A DNA stretch of 64,000 bases from Nocardia araoensis NBRC 100135 (GTDB taxonomy: Bacteria; Actinomycetota; Actinomycetes; Mycobacteriales; Mycobacteriaceae). Positions 45,631 to 54,765 of this stretch are shown here, in pieces. The notes below the pieces were generated by a model, which did no database searches, was not told the DNA's origin, and worked only from the letters and a program-made list of their open reading frames with translations. The stretch covers positions 62,001 to 126,000 of the forward strand of contig NZ_BAFR01000107.1 in the NCBI RefSeq assembly GCF_000308435.1. The letters are read 5' to 3'. Position 1 is the stretch's first letter. The number at the start of each line of letters is the position of its first letter. Both the position numbers and the translations under genes were made by a program.

Positions 45631-46983
45631 TCATGCCGCGAGCAATGTCCGGGTCCGTTCGCCGAAGTCCGCGACCAAGGGATGTGGACCGAAGGCGACC
45701 ATGCGCCGCTGGATGTCGCGCACGGCTTCCACGGAGCGCGAGGACTTGACCTTTCGTGCGAGGTCCAGCGTCCGCACACCGGCGGCATGGGCGGCCTCGA
45801 GGTCGCGCCTTTGCAGGTGGGCGACCGCGAGCGCGGCGTGGGAGAGCGAACCCCGCCGTGCACGGTTCTGCGCACGTGCGTAGGCGATCGATCGGCGGGC
45901 GTGCGATGCGGCTTGATCCGGCTGTCCGAGGTCGCGAAACGCGTTCGCCCACTCACCGCAGATGTATGCCTGGTCGATGAACAGCGCCCATTCGGGTTCG
46001 CGGTCGGGCTCGACTCGAGCGAACGCCTTTTCCGCGGCGTTGATCGCGCGAGCGGTGCCGGCCTTGTCGCCGATGACAGCGAGCGAGCGAGCCTCCAAGG
46101 TCCACAGGTCCGCCAGGCAAGCGGGCGCATCCACCTTCGCCAGGCCTTGGCGGCCCGCCTGGGCGAGTCGCCGGCCTTCGTGCGGATGCCCGAGCAAGGT
46201 GGCTTGGTCGGCCAGTCCGGCGAGGACGTGCGCGCCGAGCGCGGGATCGCGCGACTCTTCGGCCAAGCGTAGCGCTTGGATCAGATACCGCTGCGCCGTG
46301 CCGTGCTCCCCGTTGTCGAACGCCATCCACCCGAGCAGGTAGGTCTGTTCGGCCGCGGCTCCGCACAGCGCCACGCGGACGTCCTCGGTGTGCGTGCGCC
46401 GCAGCAGCGGGTACACGTGTTCGTTCATGTAGGCCGCCAGCACCAGCCGCCCCGAGCCACCACCCTGGAAGATGTCCATTTCCTGGAATGTGCCGAACAT
46501 GTTCTTCACGGCGGTGACGTCCTCGAGCCGTACCCGCCGACGTTCATCCGGTAGCTGATCGAGAGTGTTCAGCAGCCAGTCGCGCGACGGCCCGATCGCC
46601 GCGACGGCGGCGAACGGAGCTGCGGCAAGGAGCTTCCTGCGATCCACGTCTGCCCTCCCGAGATCTGCGACCGCTTCCAGTGTCCGTGTCCACGATGGGT
46701 GGTAGACGAGGCCGCGGTCAACGGTCGGCATCTCGCCCAGACCGAGGTCATAGGTCGTCACGCGATATCCGAAGCGCGCCGAGAACAGATCCGCGAGGAT
46801 TGCCGGAACCGGCGGGCGCGGGCGTTCTCCCTCGTCCACCCAGCGCCGCACGCTGGACGCGTCGGGCCTGATCTGGGGTTCACCCCATTCGACCGCCAGC
46901 GTGCGCACGCGGCGCGCCAATTCGCTGCGACTCCAACCTGAACGGGCCAGCCACTCGGAAAGGTGCATGTTCGCACTGTTCAT
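45631..46983 (-). CDS. XRE-like regulator with C-terminal TPR-like helical repeats
   Basis: About 450 residues. The first 80 resemble an XRE-type HTH (MHLSEWLARSGWSRSELARRV and DASSVRRWVDEGERP). The remainder is Ala/Arg/Leu-rich helical repeat sequence with TPR periodicity (for example AQRYLIQALRLAEESRDPALGAHVLAGLADQA). Such proteins are abundant in Streptomyces and Nocardia and may sense peptides or metabolites through the repeats. GTG 47034 would extend it by 17 residues. It is divergent from the small-protein pair at 47.2-48.0 kb, a possible target. Confidence 0.85.
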   Translation of the reverse strand: MNSANMHLSEWLARSGWSRSELARRVRTLAVEWGEPQIRPDASSVRRWVDEGERPRPPVPAILADLFSARFGYRVTTYDLGLGEMPTVDRGLVYHPSWTRTLEAVADLGRADVDRRKLLAAAPFAAVAAIGPSRDWLLNTLDQLPDERRRVRLEDVTAVKNMFGTFQEMDIFQGGGSGRLVLAAYMNEHVYPLLRRTHTEDVRVALCGAAAEQTYLLGWMAFDNGEHGTAQRYLIQALRLAEESRDPALGAHVLAGLADQATLLGHPHEGRRLAQAGRQGLAKVDAPACLADLWTLEARSLAVIGDKAGTARAINAAEKAFARVEPDREPEWALFIDQAYICGEWANAFRDLGQPDQAASHARRSIAYARAQNRARRGSLSHAALAVAHLQRRDLEAAHAAGVRTLDLARKVKSSRSVEAVRDIQRRMVAFGPHPLVADFGERTRTLLAA

Positions 46984-47201
46984 CACACCCGCCATTTCGT
47001 CACTGGAAGAGGTCGATCCACCACCTTTCAACACCCGCTGTGACCTTACTCGCCGCGCTTCCGAAGGGTGTGCTGAATACGCGTCCGGTCAGGGGGAGCT
47101 CAGCGCGAGTCCTGCCGCAGGCTCCCGCCGTTTCCGAGCGGTTTCCGCAGTTCGCGGATCGGGCGCATTTTCAGGGTCGATTCATTTGAGCAGGGGGTTC
47201 G

Positions 47202-47690
47202 ATGGGACGGATACCTTTCGGGAACACGCCGCTGGCGCGGTGCGCCTACTACCGGCAGGTGTGCGATCTGCCCGCGGAGGTCGATCCACCTCAGGTGGGG
47301 CGCATAGTGCTACGCATGGGGGTGGCGTGGGCGGTGATCATGCCCGCCACGCTGGGCCAGGACGTGAAGGTCTGGATGCAGCGGCATCATCACGCGATCG
47401 GGCCGATCTTGTCGCATCCCCGATCGAAACGGTGGACGTACCTGACGCAGCCCGACTTGCCCGATGACATCTCACTGTTCGCGGAGATGTTCCGGCTCAA
47501 CGTCTCGTTGGTGCGCGCCGGCGGAACCGTTGCGTTGCCGAGTCCGGCCGATCGCGGTACCACGTTCCGTGCGTGGGTCACGCGGCCGCACACCGCATTT
47601 CGTCCCTCGGGAAGCGTGGTTGTGGCCGCTATCCGTGGGTGTGTGGCCGAACGCATCGCCCGCCGAAAGCGGGGCATCGCGTATGCGTGA
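47202..47690 (+). CDS. small conserved Nocardia/Rhodococcus protein of unknown function
   Basis: A 162-residue basic protein. Features seen: Cys14 and Cys21 in CAYYRQVC, ISxHPRSxRWTYL-like stretch (ILSHPRSKRWTYL), QPDLPDD, FRLNVS and FRPSG. From memory, this pattern belongs to a multicopy actinobacterial family sometimes labelled, without support, as an RNA polymerase beta-subunit protein. No known domain. GGGGG precedes ATG 47202. It is followed at 96 bases by a 75-residue partner. Confidence 0.7.
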   Translation: MGRIPFGNTPLARCAYYRQVCDLPAEVDPPQVGRIVLRMGVAWAVIMPATLGQDVKVWMQRHHHAIGPILSHPRSKRWTYLTQPDLPDDISLFAEMFRLNVSLVRAGGTVALPSPADRGTTFRAWVTRPHTAFRPSGSVVVAAIRGCVAERIARRKRGIAYA

Positions 47691-47786
47691 GAGATGCGGT
47701 GTGCGGAACGTGTTGGCGCACCAGGGAATAGGTGGGCTCGCACGCCGCGATCGCGATGCTCGGTACGCCGCAACGGAGCCGCGGCG

Positions 47787-48014
47787 GTGAACGGTGACCA
47801 GCGCCGTGGGTCTCCGCTGCCGTCCGAGCCGGATGTCCATCTGTCGGTGTTCTGGCACGGCGTCCGGATGGACTTCGTCGCCTGCGTGACCGCCGCGTGC
47901 TTGTTCGTCCAGGAATGGCGTGCCCGCCACTGGCACGACGCGGTAGAGGTCTCGATGGGCGATACGGACGGGTATCCGCGATTGCCGTGCGAGCGGTTGT
48001 ATCTGGAGCCGTGA
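47787..48014 (+). CDS. small hypothetical partner protein
   Basis: A 75-residue protein starting at GTG 47787 with a central Trp/Cys-rich helix (VACVTAACLFVQEWRARHW). No family is recognised. It follows the 162-residue conserved protein on the same strand and probably shares its transcript. The ribosome site is weak (GGAGCCGCGGCG). Confidence 0.55.
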   Translation: MNGDQRRGSPLPSEPDVHLSVFWHGVRMDFVACVTAACLFVQEWRARHWHDAVEVSMGDTDGYPRLPCERLYLEP

Positions 48015-48247
48015 CAGTCGGCAACGTCCGCGCGCCGTGCGCGTGCTGCGCCTCGCGCGACGAGGGCAGCACGCTCGGCGACAGCTTCGTGCCGCATCAT
48101 CGACGAGACACCCGGCAAGGCCGGGCCGTCATGATCGCGGCCGAGGCTCTCCGATGGACATTCCGGCGATGCGACAGCGATCGAGTCGGCGCTTGTCCAC
48201 GGCGGGCGCCGCGGCTGCGGTAGCCGGTGGGGTATCCGGATGGGCCG

Positions 48248-49420
48248 TCAACGCGCGTCTCGCTGCTGGACGCCCGGCGCGGCGGCCTGTCCCCAGCGGG
48301 TGTGCTCGGGTGCGGTGAACGCGGCGACCAAGCCCTCGGCCGTGCCGTCGTGGTCTCCGAACAGCTCGGCGGTCTCGGTGGCGACCTCGGTGCTGCGCGC
48401 GAACATGTCCTGCTCGTATTCGGCGAGGGCGGTCTCGATGTCGTCGCGGTGCGCGGCGAGGGCGTTGCCGAGTTCGGCGCCGTCGAGCAGGGCGAGGTTG
48501 GCGCCTTCACCGTTGGTGGGCATGAGGTGAGCGGCGTCGCCGAGCAGGGTCACCCCCGGCACCCGATCCCACCGGTGTCCGACGGGCAGGGTGTAATGCG
48601 GGCGCCAGACCGGCGGGATGTCGGCGTCGGTGATCAGCGCGGTGAGTTGCGGCGCCCAGCCGTCGAACTCCTGCGCGATGCGTGCGGTGGCCGCGGCGGC
48701 GTCGGTGAAATCGATGGCGGCGAACCAGTCGTACGGCCTGGCGAGCACCACGTAGGCGTGCAAGGTGTCGCCCCTTTCCCGGTGCGCGTGGATCTCTCGG
48801 CCCGGCGAGGGCGCCGTCATCGATCCGCCGCCGACCGCTTCCGCGGCGGCGGGGTGGCGGGTGTCGGCGTCGAACAGGTAGGTCTCGACGAACGACTCGC
48901 CGGTGTAGTCGGGTACGGCGGTGGACAGCAGCGGCCGGACCCGTGACCACGCGCCGTCGGCGCCGACCAGCAGGCTCGTGACGACCGTGCTGCCATCGGC
49001 GAAGGTCACCTCGTGGCGGCCCGCGCCGAGAGCGCGAACACCGCTGAGTTTGTGACCCCATCGGACTGTGCCTGCCGGCAGCGAGTCGAGCAGCAGTTGT
49101 CGCAGTTCGCCACGCTGCACCTCGGGGCGTCCACCGGTGCCGTCGTCGGGTTTGTCGAGCAGGACGGTCCCGTTCGGATCGAGCACCCGCATCGCCTGGC
49201 GGCCCTCCAGGACGAGGCCGCGGAATTCCTCCATCAGTCCGGCCGCCGCGAGGGCGAGTTGGCCGTTGTAGTCGTGGATGTCGAGCATGCCGCCCTGCGT
49301 GCGTGCCGTCGGGGTCGGTTCGGCCTCGTACACCGTGGCCGGGATGCCGTGGACGTGCAAGACGCGGGCCAGAGCGAGTCCGCCGAGTCCGGCGCCGATG
49401 ATGGTTACCGATTTGGTCAT
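48248..49420 (-). CDS. FAD-dependent monooxygenase (TetX/PHBH class)
   Basis: A 390-residue group A flavoprotein monooxygenase. It has an N-terminal IIGAGLGGLALARVL for FAD, the middle motif VGADGAWSRVRP, and LLGDAAHLMPTNGEGANLALLDG, all diagnostic of TetX-like enzymes that hydroxylate tetracyclines or aromatics. ATG 49420 is placed directly before the first beta strand; an in-frame ATG at 49450 would add ten residues. No adjacent resistance or biosynthetic gene indicates the substrate. Confidence 0.93.
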   Translation of the reverse strand: MTKSVTIIGAGLGGLALARVLHVHGIPATVYEAEPTPTARTQGGMLDIHDYNGQLALAAAGLMEEFRGLVLEGRQAMRVLDPNGTVLLDKPDDGTGGRPEVQRGELRQLLLDSLPAGTVRWGHKLSGVRALGAGRHEVTFADGSTVVTSLLVGADGAWSRVRPLLSTAVPDYTGESFVETYLFDADTRHPAAAEAVGGGSMTAPSPGREIHAHRERGDTLHAYVVLARPYDWFAAIDFTDAAAATARIAQEFDGWAPQLTALITDADIPPVWRPHYTLPVGHRWDRVPGVTLLGDAAHLMPTNGEGANLALLDGAELGNALAAHRDDIETALAEYEQDMFARSTEVATETAELFGDHDGTAEGLVAAFTAPEHTRWGQAAAPGVQQRDAR

Positions 49421-49692
49421 GGTGACGAGGGTGCTGGGCGGGGATTGCACGGCCCTTGCGCCCGGCTTGCACTCTCATGCGTCATTCCGTCGATGCGGCG
49501 AAACGCCCGCTCGCGACGTGCAGCCGCCCACGGCGTGACCGCGCCCGCCTCCAAACGCGAAGGTAGCCGTTTCGGGCGGGGCGAGTTCGACGTCGGTGTC
49601 GACCTCGATGGCGTCGGCCGCCCGGTTTCCGAACGACCGACGGCCCGTCTACATGGCAGCGTTCGGACAGGTCGGCGACGAGGCCGACCCGG

Positions 49693-50121
49693 TCAGTACG
49701 CGTCGGCGGTGCAGAGCACCTCGCTGATCTTCGTCCCCGACTTGTCCGCGGAACCGACATTTGCCAGCATCGCGGGCGGGTAGTACTGGGCGAGGCTGGT
49801 GTAGGCGCCGGACAGCGCGGCGGCGGGATCGGGGCCCGCGCCGCTGCCCACGGCGTTGTCGCTGTAGACGAGCGCGCCGCAGCCGTCTGCCCAGTCCACG
49901 AGGACGACACAGTCGGACACGCCGTCCAGGCCGCACGCGGCCAGCGCCTCCTCGACGGCCTCCTCGCGGCTGGCCGCATCGATGCTGGTGCCGTAGCTCC
50001 AGTCCCCGACACTGAACGCGATCGCGCCGTGGAGACCGGCCGCGTTCGCCGTGCCGGCGCCTATCGCCGACCAGGCCGTCAAACCCGCGACCGCGACAGC
50101 GGCCTTACCCATGAACCTCAT
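49693..50121 (-). CDS. secreted DUF4189 domain protein
   Basis: A 142-residue protein with a Sec signal peptide (MRFMGK, hydrophobic core, cleavage after ANA near residue 27). The mature part has the DUF4189 pattern: HGAIAFS, YGTSIDAASREEAVEEALAAC, SDCVVLV and YSDN. Four Cys residues could form two disulfides. The family's function is unknown. AGAGGAAAG precedes ATG 50121, which decides the start over in-frame codons upstream. Confidence 0.9.
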   Translation of the reverse strand: MRFMGKAAVAVAGLTAWSAIGAGTANAAGLHGAIAFSVGDWSYGTSIDAASREEAVEEALAACGLDGVSDCVVLVDWADGCGALVYSDNAVGSGAGPDPAAALSGAYTSLAQYYPPAMLANVGSADKSGTKISEVLCTADAY

Positions 50122-50215
50122 CGAGCACTTTCCTCTGTCGACGCGAGCGGAATCAATCCGACCAATCATGGCGGATCACTGTCCGATTCGCCCAATTTCG
50201 GAGGTCTGCCGCTGG

Positions 50216-51496
50216 TCAGGGATACTCCGGCGATCCGGTGTGGCACTCCGGCCGGGAACGCGCGGCGCAGACGGGCCGGGCGGGCTGTGGGGCCCAGGGC
50301 TGGGTGTCGGTGTTCGTGTCGGCGGGGCGTGCGGTGCCGCCGAGTCGGGCGAGTCCCCAGAGGACCAGCGCGGTCACGGCGTAGAGGGCGCCGACCCAGC
50401 AGGAAGCCTGCCATCCCCAGCAGCTGTATGCCCACGTGGTGGTGATCGCCCCGAGGGCGGATCCGAGGGAGTAACAGGCCATGTAGACGCCGATGACGCT
50501 GCCTGCGCGGTTCGGATGCGCGGTGGTCAGCAGATGTTGGCTGCTCACGTGCACGGCTTGGATGGCGAAGTCGAGCACGACGATGCCGGCCACCAGCAGC
50601 CACAGGCTCGATCGGGCCTGGGCGATGAGCAGCCAGGAGCCGGTGAGCAGCGCCAGCGACCAGCCGGTGATCGCCTGTGCGTGACCGGTGTCGGACCATC
50701 GTCCCGCGCGGACGGCCCCGAGCGCTCCGGCCAGGCCGGCGAAACCGAACAGGCCGATCGCGGTCGTGCCCAGGTTCCAGGGCTCGGCACCGAGCGGCAG
50801 CGCGAGCCCGCTCCAGAGGGTTCCGAAGGACGCGAACAGGAACAAGGCGATCAGGCCACGGCTCAGCAACAGTCGATCCGTGCGCACCAGCCGCCCCATC
50901 GATGCCAGCACCCGCGGGTATCGCGTGTCGCTCGTCCTGCGGTCCGGGGCGAGCCGCGCTCGGGCGGTGACGGCGAGTACCGCGCACAGCGTCGCGAGCA
51001 CCGCATAGACCGCACGCCAGCCGACCGTATCGCCCAGCGCGCCCGCCACGACGCGGACACCGAGGATGCCGATCACCACGCCCGAGGTGACGGCCCCGAT
51101 ATTGCGGCCCCGCGCGCGCGGTTCGGAGACCGCGGCGACATAGGCGACCGTTACCTGGACCACGACCGCGAACAACCCTGCGATCGCCAGTCCCGCCATC
51201 ACGAGGACACCGTGGGGTGCGGCGGCCGCCAGCGCGGCCCCCGCCGCGGTGAGCGCGAGATGCGCGGTGATGAGCCGGCGACGGTCGACCACGTCCCCGA
51301 GCGGCACCAAGACGACGAGACCGGCGAAGTAGCCGATCTGCCCGGCGGCTACCAGCCGGCCCAGCGACTCCGGCGCCAGTCCCAGATCGCGCCCCACCGT
51401 TGCCAATACCGGCTGGATCGCGTAGATCGTCGACACTGCCACAGCGCACACCAGTGCCAGGATCCATCGCTGCGCTCGGGTGATTCCCGACGACAC
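50216..51496 (-). CDS. MFS transporter (sugar/drug efflux type)
   Basis: A 426-residue protein with twelve predicted helices; the loop 2-3 motif is PLGDVVDRRRLI, close to the canonical MFS motif A. The Pro/Arg-rich C-terminal tail contains two Cys. The GTG at 51496 is preceded by GGAGG at four bases. It is divergent from an HxlR regulator across an 85-base region with two clear dyads, so it is probably repressed by that regulator and induced by its export substrate. Confidence 0.92.
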   Translation of the reverse strand: MSSGITRAQRWILALVCAVAVSTIYAIQPVLATVGRDLGLAPESLGRLVAAGQIGYFAGLVVLVPLGDVVDRRRLITAHLALTAAGAALAAAAPHGVLVMAGLAIAGLFAVVVQVTVAYVAAVSEPRARGRNIGAVTSGVVIGILGVRVVAGALGDTVGWRAVYAVLATLCAVLAVTARARLAPDRRTSDTRYPRVLASMGRLVRTDRLLLSRGLIALFLFASFGTLWSGLALPLGAEPWNLGTTAIGLFGFAGLAGALGAVRAGRWSDTGHAQAITGWSLALLTGSWLLIAQARSSLWLLVAGIVVLDFAIQAVHVSSQHLLTTAHPNRAGSVIGVYMACYSLGSALGAITTTWAYSCWGWQASCWVGALYAVTALVLWGLARLGGTARPADTNTDTQPWAPQPARPVCAARSRPECHTGSPEYP

Positions 51497-51508
51497 CACA
51501 CCTCCACA

Positions 51509-51531
51509 ATTGGTAGCAAAATGAAACCAAT
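51509..51531. promoter_or_regulatory. HxlR operator 1 (perfect inverted repeat)
   Basis: ATTGGT and ACCAAT separated by 11 bases, in the MFS-HxlR intergenic region. The site lies next to the MFS ribosome site, suited to repression. Confidence 0.65.
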
Positions 51532-51547
51532 GGCAGAGTAGGCATAA

Positions 51548-51566
51548 TGGTTTCGAATTGCAACCA
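51548..51566. promoter_or_regulatory. HxlR operator 2 (perfect inverted repeat)
   Basis: TGGTT and AACCA separated by 9 bases, about 35 bases from the first dyad (centre to centre) and sharing its TTGGT/ACCAA-type arms. It precedes the HxlR gene and suits autoregulation. Confidence 0.6.
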
Positions 51567-51581
51567 ATAGCGAGGAGTGGC

Positions 51582-52034
51582 ATGCCGCCGATGCCCGGTT
51601 CCGCCCGCGAGTGGACCGATCCCACCTGCCCGGTAGCTCGGACGATCGACCTGGTGGGTGATCGGTGGAGCCTGTTGATCGTGCGCGACGCCATGGACGG
51701 CGCGGCCGCGTTCACCGAGTTCCAGCAGCGCCTCGGGATCGCCAGGAACATCCTCGCCGACCGCCTGCGCCGGCTCGTCGACCACGGTGTTCTCACCAGC
51801 ACGCCGACCCCCGGCGGCAAACGGCACGTCTACGAACTCACCGAAGCCGGGCAGGATCTCTTCACCGCCATCGTCGCGTTGCGGCAGTGGGGAGAACGCC
51901 ACGCCTTCGCCGACAACGAGCCGCACTCCACACTCATGGGCCTCGACGGCAGCCCCGTCGCCGAACTGCGCGCCGAAACCCCCTCGGGCGAAATCCTCAC
52001 AGCGGCAACGACGCGAGTCCACAAGGTCGGCTGA
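51582..52034 (+). CDS. HxlR-family transcriptional regulator
   Basis: A 150-residue winged-helix protein: Cys16 before the first helix, VGDRWSLLIVRDA, FTEFQQRLGIARNILADRL and a wing with TPGGKRHVYELT. ATG 51582 follows GAGGAG. It is divergent from an MFS transporter. Cys16 is conserved in position with the HxlR protein at 30.8 kb. It is expected to bind the two dyads upstream. Confidence 0.93.
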   Translation: MPPMPGSAREWTDPTCPVARTIDLVGDRWSLLIVRDAMDGAAAFTEFQQRLGIARNILADRLRRLVDHGVLTSTPTPGGKRHVYELTEAGQDLFTAIVALRQWGERHAFADNEPHSTLMGLDGSPVAELRAETPSGEILTAATTRVHKVG

Positions 52035-52114
52035 ACACTGCGTGGCAGCACCGGCGGCCGGTCGCCCGGCGCCGGGTAAGTTCGGTGGACCGCCGATCCG
52101 AACAGGAGTCAGCA

Positions 52115-52645
52115 GTGCCCATCGAGCACGAAGCCAAGATCCTCGACATCGACCCCGACGCCATCGCGCAGCACATCATCGACAAAGGCGGCCGGAAACT
52201 CGGCGAGCACTTCATGCGCCGCTACGTCTACGACATCGCCCCGGGCGATGCATCGAAGTGGATCCGGTTGCGCGACAACGGCAGGGGCACCACGCTCGCC
52301 GTCAAGCACATCACCAGCGACGCCATCGACGGCACCCATGAAGTCGAGGTGAGCGTCGACGACTTCGCCACCACCAACGCCCTGCTCGAGATGCTGGGCT
52401 TCGCCGCGAAGTCCTACCAGGAGACCAAGCGCATCAGCTTCGCGCTCGACGGCGCGCAGCTCGAGATCGATACCTGGCCGCGAATTCCGCCGTACCTGGA
52501 GATCGAGGCCGCGACCAAGGACGACGTGATCCGGATCGCCGGACTGCTCGGTTACACCGAAGCCGATCTGACCGGCGAGAACACGATCAAGATCTACGCG
52601 CGGCACGGCATCGACCTCGACACCGTGCGCGAACTACGGTTCTGA
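52115..52645 (+). CDS. CYTH domain protein
   Basis: A 176-residue protein starting at GTG 52115 after AGGAG. The N-terminal IEHEAKIL gives the ExExK-like signature of CYTH (adenylate cyclase/thiamine triphosphatase) proteins, followed by Arg, Lys and Glu strands of the tunnel fold (KWIRLRDNG, LAVKHI, HEVEV, EIDTWPRIPPYLEIEA). Members bind triphosphate-containing ligands with divalent metal. The precise activity is unknown. It converges on the acyl-CoA ligase gene with a shared terminator. Confidence 0.9.
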   Translation: MPIEHEAKILDIDPDAIAQHIIDKGGRKLGEHFMRRYVYDIAPGDASKWIRLRDNGRGTTLAVKHITSDAIDGTHEVEVSVDDFATTNALLEMLGFAAKSYQETKRISFALDGAQLEIDTWPRIPPYLEIEAATKDDVIRIAGLLGYTEADLTGENTIKIYARHGIDLDTVRELRF

Positions 52646-52691
52646 GCCGGTGATCGCGGCGCGCGTGGCGACAGGCGCGACCGACCGGCCC

Positions 52692-52730
52692 GCGCTGTGG
52701 ACCCAGGCGTGAAGCTCTGGGCCACAGCGC
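52692..52730. terminator. bidirectional terminator hairpin
   Basis: GCGCTGTGG(a)CCCAG pairs with CTGGGCCACAGCGC across a ten-base loop; one base is bulged. TTTCC follows on the plus strand. It lies between the convergent CYTH and acyl-CoA ligase genes and can serve both. Confidence 0.8.
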
Positions 52731-52742
52731 TTTCCGACGGAC

Positions 52743-54575
52743 CTATTTGACGCCGATCACCTGATCGGAGGGTTCCTTGGCGTAGAGCGACTCGATCTCG
52801 GCGTGGTATTTGGCCGCGATGGGGGCGCGCTTGAGCGACATCTTCGGGGTCAGTTCGTCGCCGCCGGGCTCCCAGACCGCGCCGAGGATGGTGAAGCGTT
52901 TGATCTGCTCCACGCGCGACAGTTTGGCGTTGCCCGACTGGACCGCGGCGAGTACCTCGTCGACGATCTGCTTACGTGTGGCCAGGGCGGCGATGTCCTC
53001 GCCGGTGGCGTCGAGTTCCTTGGCGCGCAACGCGGCGACGTCGGGGTCGAGCACGATGAGGGCGGCGATGTAGGGCTTGGCGTCGCCGATGGCGACGACC
53101 TGGCCGATCAGCGAGGAGGCGGCCTTCACCGAGTTCTCGATGTTGCTGGGGGCGATGTTCTTGCCCGCTTCGTTGATGATCAGTTCCTTCTTGCGGTCCA
53201 CGATCCGCAGGTAGCCGTCGGCGTCGAGGGTGCCGATGTCACCGGTGTGCAGCCAGCCGTCGGAGTCGATGGCCTCGGCGGTCTTGTCGGGCATGTTGCG
53301 ATAGCCGCGGGTGACGATCGCGCCGCGCACCAGCACCTCGCCGTCGGCGTCCAGTCGTAGCTCCACGCCGTCGGCCGCGCGCCCGACCGAACCGGGCCGG
53401 GGCTTGTCCAGTTCGGTGTAGGTGCCCACGCCGGTGGTCTCCGACATGCCCCACACCTCGCTGACGGTGAAGCCCAGGCCGAGGAAGTACTCCAGGGTCT
53501 CCGGCGGGATGGGCGCGGCGCCGGACGAGGCGACCTTCAGTTGATCCAGGCCCAGAGCATGGCGCAGCTTGGACAGCACCAGCGTCTCGGCGATCTTGTG
53601 CTGCGCGCTCAGCAGGGGACCGCGGCCGTGACCCGCCAGATCGGCGCGGGCGGCCGCGATTCCGGTGCCGATCGCCCAGTTGGCCAGCGCCTTCTTCACC
53701 GGGCTCGGTTCTTCGGCGAGTTTGCCCTCGACACCGGCCTTGATCTTCTGCCAGACGCGCGGGACGCCGAAGAAGGTGGTCGGGCGCGCGTCGGGCAGGG
53801 CGGCGGCGACTTCGCGCGGATCGGGCACGGTGGTGATCTGGATGCCGGTGAGCAGGTTGAGCGCGTGCGCGGAGATGCGGTCGGCGACGTGCGCGGCCGG
53901 CAGGTAGGACACCACCCGATCGTCCGGGCCGACCTGTAGCGGGCCGCTGAGCAGGACGATGATCTGGGCGAGCACGTTGCGGTGGGTGATCTCCACCCCC
54001 TTGGACGGCCCGGTGGTGCCGGAGGTGTAGATCAAGGTGGCCAGGTCGTCGGCCCCGACAGCCTGCCAGGCGGCGTCGAAATCGAAGTCGGCGGCGGGCG
54101 CGGCCTCCACCTCTTCCAGGGTGACGGCGCCCTCGGCGGGACCGTCGACCATGACGATGTGCTCGACCGGCACACCGGAGGCGGTGATCCGGTCGAGGAA
54201 GACCTGCTCTGTCACCACCACTTTGTTGCCCGCGTTGGTGAACAGATGGGCGATCTGCTCGGAGGAGCTGGTGTTGTAGACGGAGAACGGGGTGGCGCCC
54301 AGGTGCAGCGCGGCGGTGTCGACGAGATTGAATTCGGGGCGGTTGGTGAGCATGATGCCGACCGTGTCGCCGTGGCCGACGCCGAGCCCGGCCAGGCCCG
54401 CGGCGATCGAGCGCACCCGTTCGGCGTACTCGCGCCAGGTGTACTGCTGTGCGCCGCCCACCTTGCGCAAGGCGATCTGGTCGGGGCGCAGCCGCGCGGT
54501 CTCCTGGAATGCGGCGGGAACGGTGTACACCGTTTTGCCCGACCGATGCGCGTATCCGATTTCTGTTGTCGTCAT
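52743..54575 (-). CDS. long-chain fatty acid-CoA ligase (FadD15-like)
   Basis: A 610-residue ANL-superfamily enzyme activating long-chain fatty acids as acyl-AMP and then acyl-CoA. Signatures: the P-loop YTSGTTGPSKG, the A5 motif WGMSETTG, A7 LHTGD, A8 IVDRKKELIINEAGKN and the C-terminal lysine motif LTPKMSLKR. Length fits bacterial long-chain FadD proteins. ATG 54575 has AGGG just upstream. The 190-base upstream gap to ribA contains an unusual palindrome that may control it. Confidence 0.95.
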   Translation of the reverse strand: MTTTEIGYAHRSGKTVYTVPAAFQETARLRPDQIALRKVGGAQQYTWREYAERVRSIAAGLAGLGVGHGDTVGIMLTNRPEFNLVDTAALHLGATPFSVYNTSSSEQIAHLFTNAGNKVVVTEQVFLDRITASGVPVEHIVMVDGPAEGAVTLEEVEAAPAADFDFDAAWQAVGADDLATLIYTSGTTGPSKGVEITHRNVLAQIIVLLSGPLQVGPDDRVVSYLPAAHVADRISAHALNLLTGIQITTVPDPREVAAALPDARPTTFFGVPRVWQKIKAGVEGKLAEEPSPVKKALANWAIGTGIAAARADLAGHGRGPLLSAQHKIAETLVLSKLRHALGLDQLKVASSGAAPIPPETLEYFLGLGFTVSEVWGMSETTGVGTYTELDKPRPGSVGRAADGVELRLDADGEVLVRGAIVTRGYRNMPDKTAEAIDSDGWLHTGDIGTLDADGYLRIVDRKKELIINEAGKNIAPSNIENSVKAASSLIGQVVAIGDAKPYIAALIVLDPDVAALRAKELDATGEDIAALATRKQIVDEVLAAVQSGNAKLSRVEQIKRFTILGAVWEPGGDELTPKMSLKRAPIAAKYHAEIESLYAKEPSDQVIGVK

Positions 54576-54683
54576 ATCCCTGTTCCCGATAGCGCTGGCG
54601 TGAACCGGGCGCCGGCCTGCGCCGGCGCCCGATCCGGGACTCGGATCCCCGACAGGGCGCGACGAAGGCGCTGCCGGTCTCGC

Positions 54684-54717
54684 GAGTGAGCCGTGCCACA
54701 TGTGGCACGGCTCACTC
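54684..54717. promoter_or_regulatory. 34-bp perfect palindrome upstream of the acyl-CoA ligase gene
   Basis: Bases 54684-54700 are the exact reverse complement of 54701-54717, with no loop; the centre reads GCCACATGTGGC. It sits about 110 bases before the ligase ATG. It could be a dimeric-regulator operator or a cruciform/RNA hairpin. A second partial copy follows. Confidence 0.7.
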
Positions 54718-54724
54718 ATGGTAG

Positions 54725-54734
54725 CCACATGTGG
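54725..54734. promoter_or_regulatory. second CCACATGTGG dyad
   Basis: The 10-bp palindrome CCACATGTGG repeats the core of the 34-bp palindrome, 29 bases away centre to centre. Two matched sites suggest cooperative binding by one regulator. Confidence 0.6.
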
Positions 54735-54765
54735 GAAGCCGGGTGGGGCAAACTTCAACAATCCT

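Noticed and set aside
48037..48318. Small plus-strand frames with a signal-like hydrophobic patch
   Set aside because: No ribosome site, weak coding bias and overlap with the 3' end of the monooxygenase gene.
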